Source: Neptuniibacter sp. (GTDB lineage: Bacteria; Pseudomonadota; Gammaproteobacteria; Pseudomonadales; Balneatricaceae). From it: a stretch of 15,865 nt of DNA. The notes beneath the pieces were generated by a model, which was not told the origin of the DNA, searched no databases, and saw only the letters and a program-made list of their open reading frames with translations. The stretch is taken from assembly GCA_024686055.1 (NCBI GenBank), contig JAIBDV010000021.1, forward strand, positions 1-15,865, given 5' to 3'. A program made the position numbers and the translations under genes. Below, in pieces: positions 1 to 8,144 of the stretch (position 1 is the stretch's first letter; every line of letters starts with the position of its first letter).

Positions 1-2626
1 GCTGACCATTGCATACCAGATCAGACTGATAGCCTAGCGTTGCCAGCATTCCTTCAGCAACACGCTGATTGAGGGGGGTATCTTCAACCAGTAATATCCG
101 ACTATTGTGTGCTTCCAGTACCGGTCGCGATGCAGGCTCAGCTACAGGTTTCGTACAGACAGCCTCCAGCGGCCCTTCGATGCAATGAATAATCTGGTTG
201 TACAGCTGTGACTGACGTAACGGTTTAGTCATCATGGAACAGATACCACAACCACTGAGTTCATCTGCCGATAATTGATCTGAAATTGACGTCAGCAGGA
301 TTACCTTGGGCGTCTGTAACAGAGGGTGCTGACTGACCTCGCTGGCCAATGAGAGTCCATTCTGGCCAGGCATCATATGGTCGAGCAGAATAAGCTCCAC
401 CGGTGCACCACGCTCGGCGGCATCAATCAGATGATGAAAAGCCGTACTGGCATCAGCAGCCCTGCTACTGTGCATACCCCACGAGCGCACCATCTGGTGC
501 AACAGGTCACGGTTAGTTTTATTGTCATCAACCACCAGCACACGCTTACCCTGTATCAGAGCCTGCGCATCCGCCGCTACTTTTTGTACCGGACCTTTAC
601 TCAGCTCCACATCAAACCAGATCAGCGTGCCCTGCCCAATCGTGCTTTGTAGCTGGATATCCCCCCCCATCAGACCAACCAGCTGCTTGCTGATCGCCAG
701 CCCCAGCCCGGTTCCGCCGTGACGGCGGGTACTGGTACCATCGGCCTGGACAAACTTTTCAAACAGTTTGCGCTGCTGGTCGGGGGCGATACCAATCCCG
801 GTATCCTGCACAGAGAAACGCATCAGCATGGACTCAGCCCGCTCCTCCAGACAACTGACACTGAGTACAACTTCACCTTGTTCGGTAAACTTGATCGCAT
901 TACTGACCAGGTTCATCAATACCTGACCCAGCCGGTCCGGGTCTCCTACCATCAGGTTAGGCAGCGCCGGCAACGTCACGGGAATCAGTTCAAGTCCTTT
1001 GCTGTGGGCCAGTTCAACAAACAACTGAAGGCTATGCTCAACCACATCATTAGGATTGAATTTCAGTTCACTGAGATTAAGCTTTCCCGCCTCCAGCTTG
1101 GAAAAATCAAGAATATCATTGAGCAGATTGAGCAGGGTGTTACCCGAGGTTTTCACCGTATCCAGATACCCCTGCTGGCGCTCATCCAGTGGCGTGCTCA
1201 TTAGCAGCTCAGCCATCCCCAGCACGCCATTGAGCGGCGTCCTGATCTCATGGCTCATATTGGCCAAAAACTGGCTTTTGGCCACCGCGCCCTGCTCAGC
1301 TTCTGCCAATGCGCGTGCCAGTTCTTCATTGCCCGTTTCCAGCGCGGCTTTAGTATTCTCCAGTTCCAGGGTACGCAAGCCGACCTTGTCTTCAAGTGAA
1401 CGGTTTAACTCCGCCAGATCATTACGTGAAGCCCCCAGATGCTCAAGCATGGTCTGTAACGACTGAGCCAGGCTTGCCACCTCATCATGACCATGGGTAT
1501 CAAGATAAACATCTGCTTCGCCTGAACTGATACGGTCTGCGGCCTGCTTGAGCCCCAGAATCGGCCGGGTAATGTAGCGCCCTATCAGCACAGTGCCCAT
1601 CGTCACCCCCAGCACAATCAGCAGCGCCAGCAGATAGATCTGCTCTTTAAGCTCATCGGACTGAGTGCGCAATAACGCCAGCTCAGCACGCGCACCTAAC
1701 CAGAACTCTGCCTCACCCTGATGGCCCGAATCAAAGAAAGACCGCAGTATAACGACACCCTGTCGACTTTCAGGCAGATATCGCTGAAGCGTCTGCCAGT
1801 ATCCCGTTAAGGACTGGCTCAATGAGTCGTAATCCTTAAACACAGAACCGCTATATCCCGGTCCACGATCAAACGCCATCCGCCGATCAGCATCAGGGTG
1901 AATCAGGTATTCACCTTCAATATTGGTCAGAAAATATTCGATATGTTCAGGTGTCTTATACAGGGCCTCAAGAAGTCGATCAAAGTCAGCATTGATCACC
2001 ACCACGCCATACACTCCAAGAGGGCCATAGATTGGGGTTGCGACGCGCAGTACCGACTGGGGAGGGTAAACAATTCGGCCATGCTCACGGTTCAGCGTTA
2101 CCGGCGAGATATACAGCTCACCCGGCGAGAGCCTGATCGCCTTCTGAAAATACGTATGTTCAGCTTTAACCTGCAGCAGAGCATCCGGCATTTTCATCAG
2201 ATCTTCGCCTACCCGATCAACCCTCACCATTTCCCTGCCATGGGGCTGCACAGTGATCAGCCGAATTTGTGTGTAAGCATGACGCTGCTGCAGCACCGTT
2301 TTAAAAAGCTCGAGCAAACGGTCCTGCCACATCTCCTGGGTCATGTTTTCCAGATCATCATAACCGCCAGCCAGGCTGGCACGAACCATGCCTTCGATCG
2401 CCGCACCACCAGAAACAAACCGGACGTCATCAACCAGAGTGCCGAGCTTAGTGTTAAGGATTGCCTGCTCGCGCTGCAGGTCGTCGGATAAGCGTTCCAG
2501 CGCCTGCTGGCGCAGCAATGTGTCTGACTGATAAAACGCAACAGATAACGCAATAGCTACGCCTGTCAGTGTCATCAGCAGTGAAAACAGACTGTATTTA
2601 ATCGGCAGCGTGAAGCGACGTAACAT
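1..2626 (-). CDS. Hybrid sensor histidine kinase / response regulator, C-terminus cut by the window edge
   Basis: Membrane-bound phosphorelay sensor; 875 codons are visible and the frame stays open to base 1. In order: a transmembrane helix at about residues 11-32; a periplasmic region of about 295 residues, the size of a double Cache sensor; a second transmembrane helix at about 331-350; HAMP at about 351-400 followed by a coiled-coil stretch; HisKA with the phosphoaccepting His459 in SHEIRTPLNG; HATPase with N-box Asn572/Asn576, then DTGIGI and GTGLGL; receiver 1 with acidic pair Asp700/701 and phosphoacceptor Asp749 in LLDHMMPGQNG; and the start of receiver 2 with LLVEDTPLNQ (Asp849). An Hpt domain could follow outside the window. 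The ATG is preceded by GGAGG with 9-nt spacing, inside the end of the upstream repeat-protein gene (29-bp overlap), which implies translational coupling. The ligand and output cannot be read from the sequence; no DNA-binding domain is visible so far. Confidence 0.93.
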   Translation of the reverse strand, partial: MLRRFTLPIKYSLFSLLMTLTGVAIALSVAFYQSDTLLRQQALERLSDDLQREQAILNTKLGTLVDDVRFVSGGAAIEGMVRASLAGGYDDLENMTQEMWQDRLLELFKTVLQQRHAYTQIRLITVQPHGREMVRVDRVGEDLMKMPDALLQVKAEHTYFQKAIRLSPGELYISPVTLNREHGRIVYPPQSVLRVATPIYGPLGVYGVVVINADFDRLLEALYKTPEHIEYFLTNIEGEYLIHPDADRRMAFDRGPGYSGSVFKDYDSLSQSLTGYWQTLQRYLPESRQGVVILRSFFDSGHQGEAEFWLGARAELALLRTQSDELKEQIYLLALLIVLGVTMGTVLIGRYITRPILGLKQAADRISSGEADVYLDTHGHDEVASLAQSLQTMLEHLGASRNDLAELNRSLEDKVGLRTLELENTKAALETGNEELARALAEAEQGAVAKSQFLANMSHEIRTPLNGVLGMAELLMSTPLDERQQGYLDTVKTSGNTLLNLLNDILDFSKLEAGKLNLSELKFNPNDVVEHSLQLFVELAHSKGLELIPVTLPALPNLMVGDPDRLGQVLMNLVSNAIKFTEQGEVVLSVSCLEERAESMLMRFSVQDTGIGIAPDQQRKLFEKFVQADGTSTRRHGGTGLGLAISKQLVGLMGGDIQLQSTIGQGTLIWFDVELSKGPVQKVAADAQALIQGKRVLVVDDNKTNRDLLHQMVRSWGMHSSRAADASTAFHHLIDAAERGAPVELILLDHMMPGQNGLSLASEVSQHPLLQTPKVILLTSISDQLSADELSGCGICSMMTKPLRQSQLYNQIIHCIEGPLEAVCTKPVAEPASRPVLEAHNSRILLVEDTPLNQRVAEGMLATLGYQSDLVCNGQ

Positions 2627-4460
2627 CGGCCCATTCCTCCAGCAAAGACTGGCGCAGCAGTTGCTGACCATGCACCAGTTGTTGGTAAACATCACCCAGG
2701 TTTACTTTGTCCGCTACGACAGTGCGCTCGGTCAGCTGGATAACGCCCAGCTGCAGCTTCAACGTCGCCAGCTCGGTCCGGATCACCCCAACGGTGTTGA
2801 ACAGGTCCCCCGTGGTAATTTTTCCAGAGATCACCGGTCGAGGTATCCGTCCGCCGACAAGACCTGCACGTTGCTGAGCCCGCTCAGTCAGTTCCAGCAG
2901 CTGCTGCGCTGCGACCAGCACCTGTTCAGAAGACACATTGGCAGGCACCCCAGGTATCATCGCTGTCTGTTGTCGACCAAGGTGATTCACCAGTAACATC
3001 AACTCCTGGTTTATCAGCAGAGTCTGCTGATACAAATCCTGCAGGCTAAAGCCGTTAGGCCCCAGAATAGTGTCCAGCCGATAGGAAATATTCCACATCT
3101 GACGATAGACATCACTCGGTGTCACCTGGCTACCTTGCGCCCCAGAAACCGATGCGTCCGCCACCGGCACTGTGATCCCACTGGTCTGATACACCAGGTC
3201 CAGTTCATCCCGTAGCCGGATGGTCAGTTCATACACTTCATTGGGGGTAATTGAGCGCAGCGGATAACGCGGTACGACCGTCGCCCCAAGCCCTACCTGC
3301 TGACGCAGCCGGGCAACTTTATCAAGGTTCACCAATGTTTTCTGATACACGTGTTTAGGTGCAAGTGAAGGCGTCGTGGGTGCCTGTTGTGGCGTATTAC
3401 GAATGCCACGCTGTTGCTGATAAATGCGCAGCCCATAGTCAATTTTCTTCGCCACCTTCATGACATCGGCAGGCTTTCGGACCAAAGCACGCTGATCATA
3501 CTGAAACAGAGGCCGTTGCAGCTCAAACCTTGGCATCGCCATCTGTGCCCAGGCCAGTAACTGCACCACATCACTGGGTGACTTACCTTTCTCTACAGCA
3601 GGCAGGGGGATATTGCGCTCAACACCCAGCCGGAATTTAATGCGTTTAAGTTCTGCAATGACAATCTGCAAGGCATCAAACACCTCAGTGGGACGGATGA
3701 CCCGCCGTGGAACCTCCGGTACCGGCTCAGGCTGCATCCAGAGGTTACGTTCAGCCTGGCTGATTCGGGCCAATAACTGATAAGACGCTTTCAAGGCATG
3801 GTTGGGGTGCTGATTTTTTAGCCGCACAGGCATAGCGACCGTACTCGGCAGGTTCTGGCTCAAGCGCAAAAAACGCACCATCTCAACAACGTACTTTGCC
3901 TGAGCATAAACATCATCCGGAGAGAAACCACGAATGCCAAGTAAGGGATCCAGTGCAAGGGATATCTCCCAGAGCTTACCGTACACATCAGTGGGGGTAT
4001 AACGATTACCCTTTGCTGGCAGCCACTGCCCTTCAGTAACCCGGCGATCGATATGCAATAAAACAGCAACCTCGTCTACCAGCCGATCAACCGCGTCGTA
4101 CACTTCATCCGGCGTAATATAACGCGAGGGATACGGTGGAATCGTTATCGCACCCTGCTGGCGGATCTGCCGCAACCGGTTCAGTTTTTCCAGTACTTCA
4201 ATCGACTTCTGCAAGACATGACGGGGTGAACGTGGATGCTCCACCGACGCGGCACTGACCCTGGGCCAGTCCTTGAGTACGCTATTTTTGGTGCGCAGGC
4301 GCTGCACCTGTTGTTCAAGCTGTAACACCAGCCGATAGACATCTGATGGCGTCTTATTCGGGATATTAACTTCACGGCTATTGGCCTGCACTTCTGTCAG
4401 TGCCAACCAGAACAGACACGAAAGCCACAACAGGCGCTTATAGAAACCAGTAAACATCAT
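2598..4460 (-). CDS. Secreted repeat protein of unknown function (16 'xPxDVY' helical repeats)
   Basis: A 620-residue protein that I do not recognise as a named family. Residues 1-26 form a signal peptide (Lys9-Arg10-less charged start near KR at 8-9, hydrophobic core LLWLSCLFWLALT, cleavage after VQA), so export to the periplasm is likely. The mature chain is built of about 20-residue helical units, each opening with a xPxDVY-like turn, near residues 37, 78, 116, 155, 180, 219, 257, 294, 329, 367, 405, 447, 472, 510, 549 and 587. Units 1-8 pair with units 9-16 at an offset of 289-293 residues; for example TPTDVYGKLWEISLALDPLLG matches TPSDVYRQMWNISYRLDTILG in kind. Proline-rich linkers join the units. 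No catalytic motif or transmembrane segment beyond the signal peptide is seen. The gene overlaps the downstream hybrid kinase by 29 bp, so a role as its periplasmic partner is inferred. The Shine-Dalgarno sequence is weak; a second ATG directly follows the first. Confidence 0.85.
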   Translation of the reverse strand: MMFTGFYKRLLWLSCLFWLALTEVQANSREVNIPNKTPSDVYRLVLQLEQQVQRLRTKNSVLKDWPRVSAASVEHPRSPRHVLQKSIEVLEKLNRLRQIRQQGAITIPPYPSRYITPDEVYDAVDRLVDEVAVLLHIDRRVTEGQWLPAKGNRYTPTDVYGKLWEISLALDPLLGIRGFSPDDVYAQAKYVVEMVRFLRLSQNLPSTVAMPVRLKNQHPNHALKASYQLLARISQAERNLWMQPEPVPEVPRRVIRPTEVFDALQIVIAELKRIKFRLGVERNIPLPAVEKGKSPSDVVQLLAWAQMAMPRFELQRPLFQYDQRALVRKPADVMKVAKKIDYGLRIYQQQRGIRNTPQQAPTTPSLAPKHVYQKTLVNLDKVARLRQQVGLGATVVPRYPLRSITPNEVYELTIRLRDELDLVYQTSGITVPVADASVSGAQGSQVTPSDVYRQMWNISYRLDTILGPNGFSLQDLYQQTLLINQELMLLVNHLGRQQTAMIPGVPANVSSEQVLVAAQQLLELTERAQQRAGLVGGRIPRPVISGKITTGDLFNTVGVIRTELATLKLQLGVIQLTERTVVADKVNLGDVYQQLVHGQQLLRQSLLEEWADVTSLHAAD

Positions 4461-4471
4461 ACAGCCCAGAG

Positions 4472-4491
4472 AAAATTCAGAGCCGAATTTT
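4472..4491 (-). promoter_or_regulatory. Small hairpin in the 5' leader of the repeat-protein gene
   Basis: A perfect 7-bp inverted repeat (AAAATTC / GAATTTT, loop of 6) sits 11 nt upstream of the ATG at 4460. It may be a leader hairpin near a weak ribosome binding site, or an operator. It is AT-rich and short, so chance is possible. Confidence 0.25.
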
Positions 4492-4634
4492 AAATGAATT
4501 CACTCGCTACATCACCTGGCAATAAGAACCACCAGATCAATAAATATATTATCAACACTTATAGAAGGTATTTAAAACGTCACCCAGCATAAGACTTTAA
4601 GCTAACCCAGTATTAAATATTACAAAAAAATAGT

Positions 4635-4670
4635 AATAAAAAACCACCTTAAATAAAGTGGTTTTTTATT
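4635..4670 (-). terminator. Intrinsic terminator, probably bidirectional
   Basis: A perfect 13-bp stem (AATAAAAAACCAC pairing with GTGGTTTTTTATT) encloses a 10-nt loop. The stem has its own A-tract and T-tract on opposite sides, so it can work on either strand. It lies 67 bp beyond the stop of the Pat-like gene at 4737 and separates that transcript from the repeat-protein/kinase operon. Confidence 0.85.
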
Positions 4671-4736
4671 GTTTTATACTGCACCTTAACAGGAAGCCGC
4701 CTGCCTAAGAGCTGCGCCGCCCTTCCTGAAAAGGCA

Positions 4737-7472
4737 TCAATGCTGAAGGCGGTACATCTGCCAATCTTCCTGAGGTTCATTCAGCATCATCTTCATATCA
4801 ACCACATCTTCTTCCATGTTATAGCTGTTTTTGAAGCCCAGCTTTTTCGCCAGCCCCTGCATACTTTTATTGGAAGGCAAGGTTGAACCATACAGCTCCA
4901 GCGTGCCACGCGTCTTACAATAATCAACAATCTTCTGCATCAGGATGACGCCCAGCCCTTCTCCTTGCAGATCATCACGTATAACCACAGAGAACTCACT
5001 GCGAATGTTATCCGGGTCGGTCACTGCACGGGCAACACCCAGTGTCTCTTCTCCCTCGGCATCCAGCCGTGGCGCTGAGATAATAAACGCCATTTCACGG
5101 TCGTAATCAATCTGAGTCCAGTTCGCCAGCTCCATATGGGTTGGCACACCGCGGCTGTAGAAATAACGCAGCCGGATCGATTCAGGACTCAGGGTATTGT
5201 AAAACTCCAGGTGGTTCGGCTCATCCTCGCCCCGAATCGCCCGCAATGTTGCCGGACGATGGGAACGGCGTAAGGTAATCGCTTCCGCGAGGTGTTCCGG
5301 GTATGGCGGAATCGCCAGCTGAGCAGGCTCACCCAGGGAGATGGTTGCATCCACCGCCAGCAGGCCGCTTTTGTTAAGCAGCAACGGGTTAATTTCCAAC
5401 CCTCGAAGTTCGGGCAGTTCAACGACCATGCCGGAGAGCTTGATCAGCAACTCTGCGATCAGCTCCAGATCCGCATCAACCTGGTAACTGTTTTCACGGA
5501 TGATATTGGTGATCCGTGAGCGCTGCACCAGCTGTTTGGCCAGCGCCATATTGAGCGGTGGTAGCATGAAGTGGCGGTCAGCCAGTACATCTACCGTAAA
5601 CCCACCGCTGCCGAACATGATAACCGGGCCGAACGTGGTATCACGGGTCATCCCCAGGTTCATCTGCATGGACTGGAAACCGCGTTTCATCTCCTGCACA
5701 CAGAAGACGATGTCTGCGTTATCACCCAGCCGCTCCAGCGTACGCTCACGCAATTTGACGGCAGCGGCTTCAACTTCAGCACCAGAAATCAGATCCATCG
5801 CCTGGTCCTGCCAACGCAGGTTGCCACGCTGGTCATAACTGAACGGCATACGATTCTCATGGTGCAATGCTTTAAGCGCCACCGGACGACCAATTTTATC
5901 AGACGCTTCCATCACCCCTTCAATGGTATCGGTGTAGTAACTTTCCACCGTGGGGATCTCATACAGTGTCAGTAACCGGGACGCTTCTTGCGGGGTCAGG
6001 TAATCACGCTTCTGCGCCCGTGCATCAGCAATCAGGGCACGAGCCTGCTGAAGATTCTCGCGGTGGTTATCCTGGTAAGGCGCGGGGGTCTGGCGCATCA
6101 CCGCCTGGTTACGGTGATACTCCACCATATGGGAGAAGGCATCTGCGGCTTCTTCCGGGGTAATAAAGGTCGGTACACCAGCGGCATTAAAGTGGTTACG
6201 TGCTTCGATAGCGGTTGCCCGGCCCATCCAGCAGGTGAGGATATTACGTGGTGTCTTTTTAACGACTTTAATCAGTTCATCAGCACAGGCGATGCCCGGT
6301 GCCAGCCGGGTGGGCGCATGAATCACCAGCACGGCATCGACATTTTTATCCTTGGCCAGAATACGGGTGGCTTCAGCAAACCGGGCGGGATTGGCATCAG
6401 AGTGCAGATCCACCGGGTTCTGACCACTCCAGTGGCCGGTCAGCAATTCAGACAGCGCCTGCACGGTGTCTTCAGTTAATTCCGACAACTGGCCACCCGC
6501 TTTCAGGAAGCGATCTGCAGCCAGCGCCGCCGGGCCCATACCGTTACAGACAATGGCCAGCCGTTCACCGCGCATCGGTTTCATCCGGGACAGGGTTTCC
6601 AGCGCATTATACAGCTGATCGGAGGTATCAACCCGCACTGCACCGGCACGGCGCAAAACAGAATCGTAGACCTGATTTTCATCCGCGACACCTGGCGCCA
6701 GTTCGGTTGACAGGTCGCACTTGCCAACAATATCGGACTTCAGAATCAGCACCAGCTTGTTACGCGAGGCCGCTCGAATGGAGGAGATGAAATGGCGGGA
6801 CGAGCCCTGAACCCGGTCCAGCTGTAACAGAATCGCCTGGGTGTAGGGGTCTTGCGCCAGGTAATCCACCACCGATGACAGTTCAATATCAACCCCATCG
6901 CCCAGCGTCAGAAAATGGGAAAAACCGATCTCCTGACCATTGGCCCAGTCAATCATCGCCGTACCCAGCAGGCCAGACTGACCCACATAGGCCACCTTGC
7001 CCTTGCGGATATTTACATGAGAGTAGCTGGCATTCATATTATGCCCTGGCACCAACAGCCCCATGCAGTCAGGCCCCAGAATACGGATACCATAAGGCCG
7101 GGCCGCTTCTATCACCTCTTCACGCAGGGAACGGTTATTAGCGCTGGCCGTACGGGACAAACCGCCGGTCAGAATCAGGGCGGCTTTGACCATGTGGGCG
7201 CCAAGCTTACGAATCAGTTCGGCCACGGATGCCGCTGGCGAACAGATAATCGCCAGATCAGGCATTTCTGGCAGATCATTCAGGGCTCTATAACAGGTCA
7301 CACCATACACCGTGCTGTAATCCTGTGAGTTCACCGCCATCAGCTTACCCTGGAAACCACTTTCCAGCAGGTTTTGCAGTACCGCACCTCCCATACTACC
7401 GTCTCGTTCAGAGGCGCCAAACACCGCGATTGATTGCGGTTTGAAAAAGCGTTTCAGGTATTTAGTGGACAC
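4737..7472 (-). CDS. patZ: Pat/PatZ-like protein lysine acetyltransferase (acyl-CoA synthetase NDP-forming-like domains fused to GNAT)
   Basis: A 911-residue fusion close in length and order to the enterobacterial Pat/PatZ (YfiQ) family, which acetylates lysines of enzymes such as acetyl-CoA synthetase. Visible domains: CoA-binding fold (about 8-140, with VFGASERDGSMGG); succinyl-CoA-ligase-like region (about 155-460, with VGQSGLLGTA); ATP-grasp region (about 490-720, with FGSGG); and C-terminal GNAT (about 750-890) with the acetyl-CoA motif QGEGLG at 836-841. At the place where active ADP-forming acetyl-CoA synthetases carry the phospho-histidine, around residues 253-262, I see DLSTELAPGV and no His. 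This favours a regulatory acetyltransferase over an active synthetase. The start is GTG, with GAGGAAGG 10 nt upstream; the nearby ATG is out of frame. The stand-alone GNAT gene lies 180 bp upstream, and a strong terminator follows. The symbol rests on domain order, not on an alignment. Confidence 0.88.
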   Translation of the reverse strand: MSTKYLKRFFKPQSIAVFGASERDGSMGGAVLQNLLESGFQGKLMAVNSQDYSTVYGVTCYRALNDLPEMPDLAIICSPAASVAELIRKLGAHMVKAALILTGGLSRTASANNRSLREEVIEAARPYGIRILGPDCMGLLVPGHNMNASYSHVNIRKGKVAYVGQSGLLGTAMIDWANGQEIGFSHFLTLGDGVDIELSSVVDYLAQDPYTQAILLQLDRVQGSSRHFISSIRAASRNKLVLILKSDIVGKCDLSTELAPGVADENQVYDSVLRRAGAVRVDTSDQLYNALETLSRMKPMRGERLAIVCNGMGPAALAADRFLKAGGQLSELTEDTVQALSELLTGHWSGQNPVDLHSDANPARFAEATRILAKDKNVDAVLVIHAPTRLAPGIACADELIKVVKKTPRNILTCWMGRATAIEARNHFNAAGVPTFITPEEAADAFSHMVEYHRNQAVMRQTPAPYQDNHRENLQQARALIADARAQKRDYLTPQEASRLLTLYEIPTVESYYTDTIEGVMEASDKIGRPVALKALHHENRMPFSYDQRGNLRWQDQAMDLISGAEVEAAAVKLRERTLERLGDNADIVFCVQEMKRGFQSMQMNLGMTRDTTFGPVIMFGSGGFTVDVLADRHFMLPPLNMALAKQLVQRSRITNIIRENSYQVDADLELIAELLIKLSGMVVELPELRGLEINPLLLNKSGLLAVDATISLGEPAQLAIPPYPEHLAEAITLRRSHRPATLRAIRGEDEPNHLEFYNTLSPESIRLRYFYSRGVPTHMELANWTQIDYDREMAFIISAPRLDAEGEETLGVARAVTDPDNIRSEFSVVIRDDLQGEGLGVILMQKIVDYCKTRGTLELYGSTLPSNKSMQGLAKKLGFKNSYNMEEDVVDMKMMLNEPQEDWQMYRLQH

Positions 7473-7532
7473 GGGGGCGGTACCTTCCTCATTTGTGCTG
7501 GAATAATAGACAGTTGAAGCTTACGATATTTT

Positions 7533-7642
7533 GCAGTGCAGCAATATTACGTATATCGACTAAAGTCGCGCGTATTGAAACAACGAGTATACCCACTGTT
7601 CTGGGTCAGCAGCATGACAGCGCTCAACGAATGCTGCACTGC
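7533..7642. repeat. 11-bp inverted repeat in the leader of the Pat-like gene
   Basis: GCAGTGCAGCA at 7533-7543 is repeated in perfect inverse complement at 7632-7642, inside the 180-bp gap upstream of the GTG start. Between the arms lie a TATACT stretch on the minus strand and a CGACT-AA-AGTCG palindrome. The arms could be paired operator half-sites or a long-range stem; the role is unknown. Confidence 0.4.
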
Positions 7643-7652
7643 GATACGTGGT

Positions 7653-8144
7653 TTACAGCGTCAGTGCCATCTCGTGCCAGCTCAGACCACCATGTTCAGA
7701 CGCTGACTCACCCAGGTATTCAAAACCGTGGCTGGCATACATATCAATCAGCCGGGTCTGACAGATCAGCAGAATACGCTGCTTACCAGAACGGTGCATC
7801 CGTTCAATAAAGGCGGTTAACAACCGTCCGGCCATACCCTGGCGCTGGAATTCAGGATCAACAGCGACGGACATAATCACCACATTGGGGCCGTCAGGAT
7901 CATGCCCTTTCAACTCTTTAAAAGCCTCATCGGACATCTCGACATCAAAGGCGGCACCACTGTTAATAAAACCGGCCACCTGCCCGTTATGCTCCAGCAC
8001 AATAAATCCGGCTGGCCATATCTCAATCCGGGTCTGAATTTTTTCTCTGCTTGCCGCTTCATCACCTTCATACGCCGTCGTCTCAATTTCATAACAGCGA
8101 TCCAGATCCGACAGCCTGACTTCACGAATGTTTTCACTCGGCAT
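7653..8144 (-). CDS. GNAT-family N-acetyltransferase, arylalkylamine N-acetyltransferase-like
   Basis: A 163-residue single-domain cytoplasmic acetyltransferase, the usual length for the family. After the N-terminal strand IREVRLSDLDRCYEIE comes the acetyl-CoA-binding motif A, VDPEFQRQGMAGRLL (about residues 96-110, the Q/R-x-x-G-x-A pattern). The C-terminal part, with MYASHGFEYLGES and then WHEMAL, resembles bacterial relatives of serotonin/arylalkylamine N-acetyltransferase. The acceptor substrate cannot be deduced. The ATG has an AGGAG Shine-Dalgarno sequence 8 nt upstream. The gene reads toward the Pat-like gene and diverges from sqr. With a 180-bp gap before patZ and no clear terminator there, co-transcription is possible but not shown. 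Confidence 0.85.
   Translation of the reverse strand: MPSENIREVRLSDLDRCYEIETTAYEGDEAASREKIQTRIEIWPAGFIVLEHNGQVAGFINSGAAFDVEMSDEAFKELKGHDPDGPNVVIMSVAVDPEFQRQGMAGRLLTAFIERMHRSGKQRILLICQTRLIDMYASHGFEYLGESASEHGGLSWHEMALTL

Larger units (their letters stand above)
4461..4736. other. AT-rich intergenic region
   Basis: This gap between the repeat-protein gene and the Pat-like gene is much richer in A and T than its neighbours. It holds the terminator at 4635-4670 and the leader hairpin at 4472-4491. It presumably also carries the promoter for the repeat-protein/kinase pair, since transcription from the right should stop at the terminator. TA-rich -10-like stretches are many near 4540-4580, so I could not single out one promoter with a convincing -35 box. 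No small gene is evident. Confidence 0.6.

Noticed and set aside
719..2491. Several plus-strand open frames (for example 719-1204 and 1898-2491)
   Set aside because: They are antisense to the hybrid kinase, whose domains are continuous in frame on the minus strand.
4410..4430. Possible lipobox at Cys15 of the repeat protein signal
   Set aside because: The cysteine is in the middle of the hydrophobic core and the preceding residues do not fit a lipobox; a signal peptidase I site after VQA fits better.
7590..7610. TATACT on the minus strand as a sigma-70 -10 box for the Pat-like gene
   Set aside because: No acceptable -35 hexamer lies 16-18 bp upstream, so it was not listed as a promoter.
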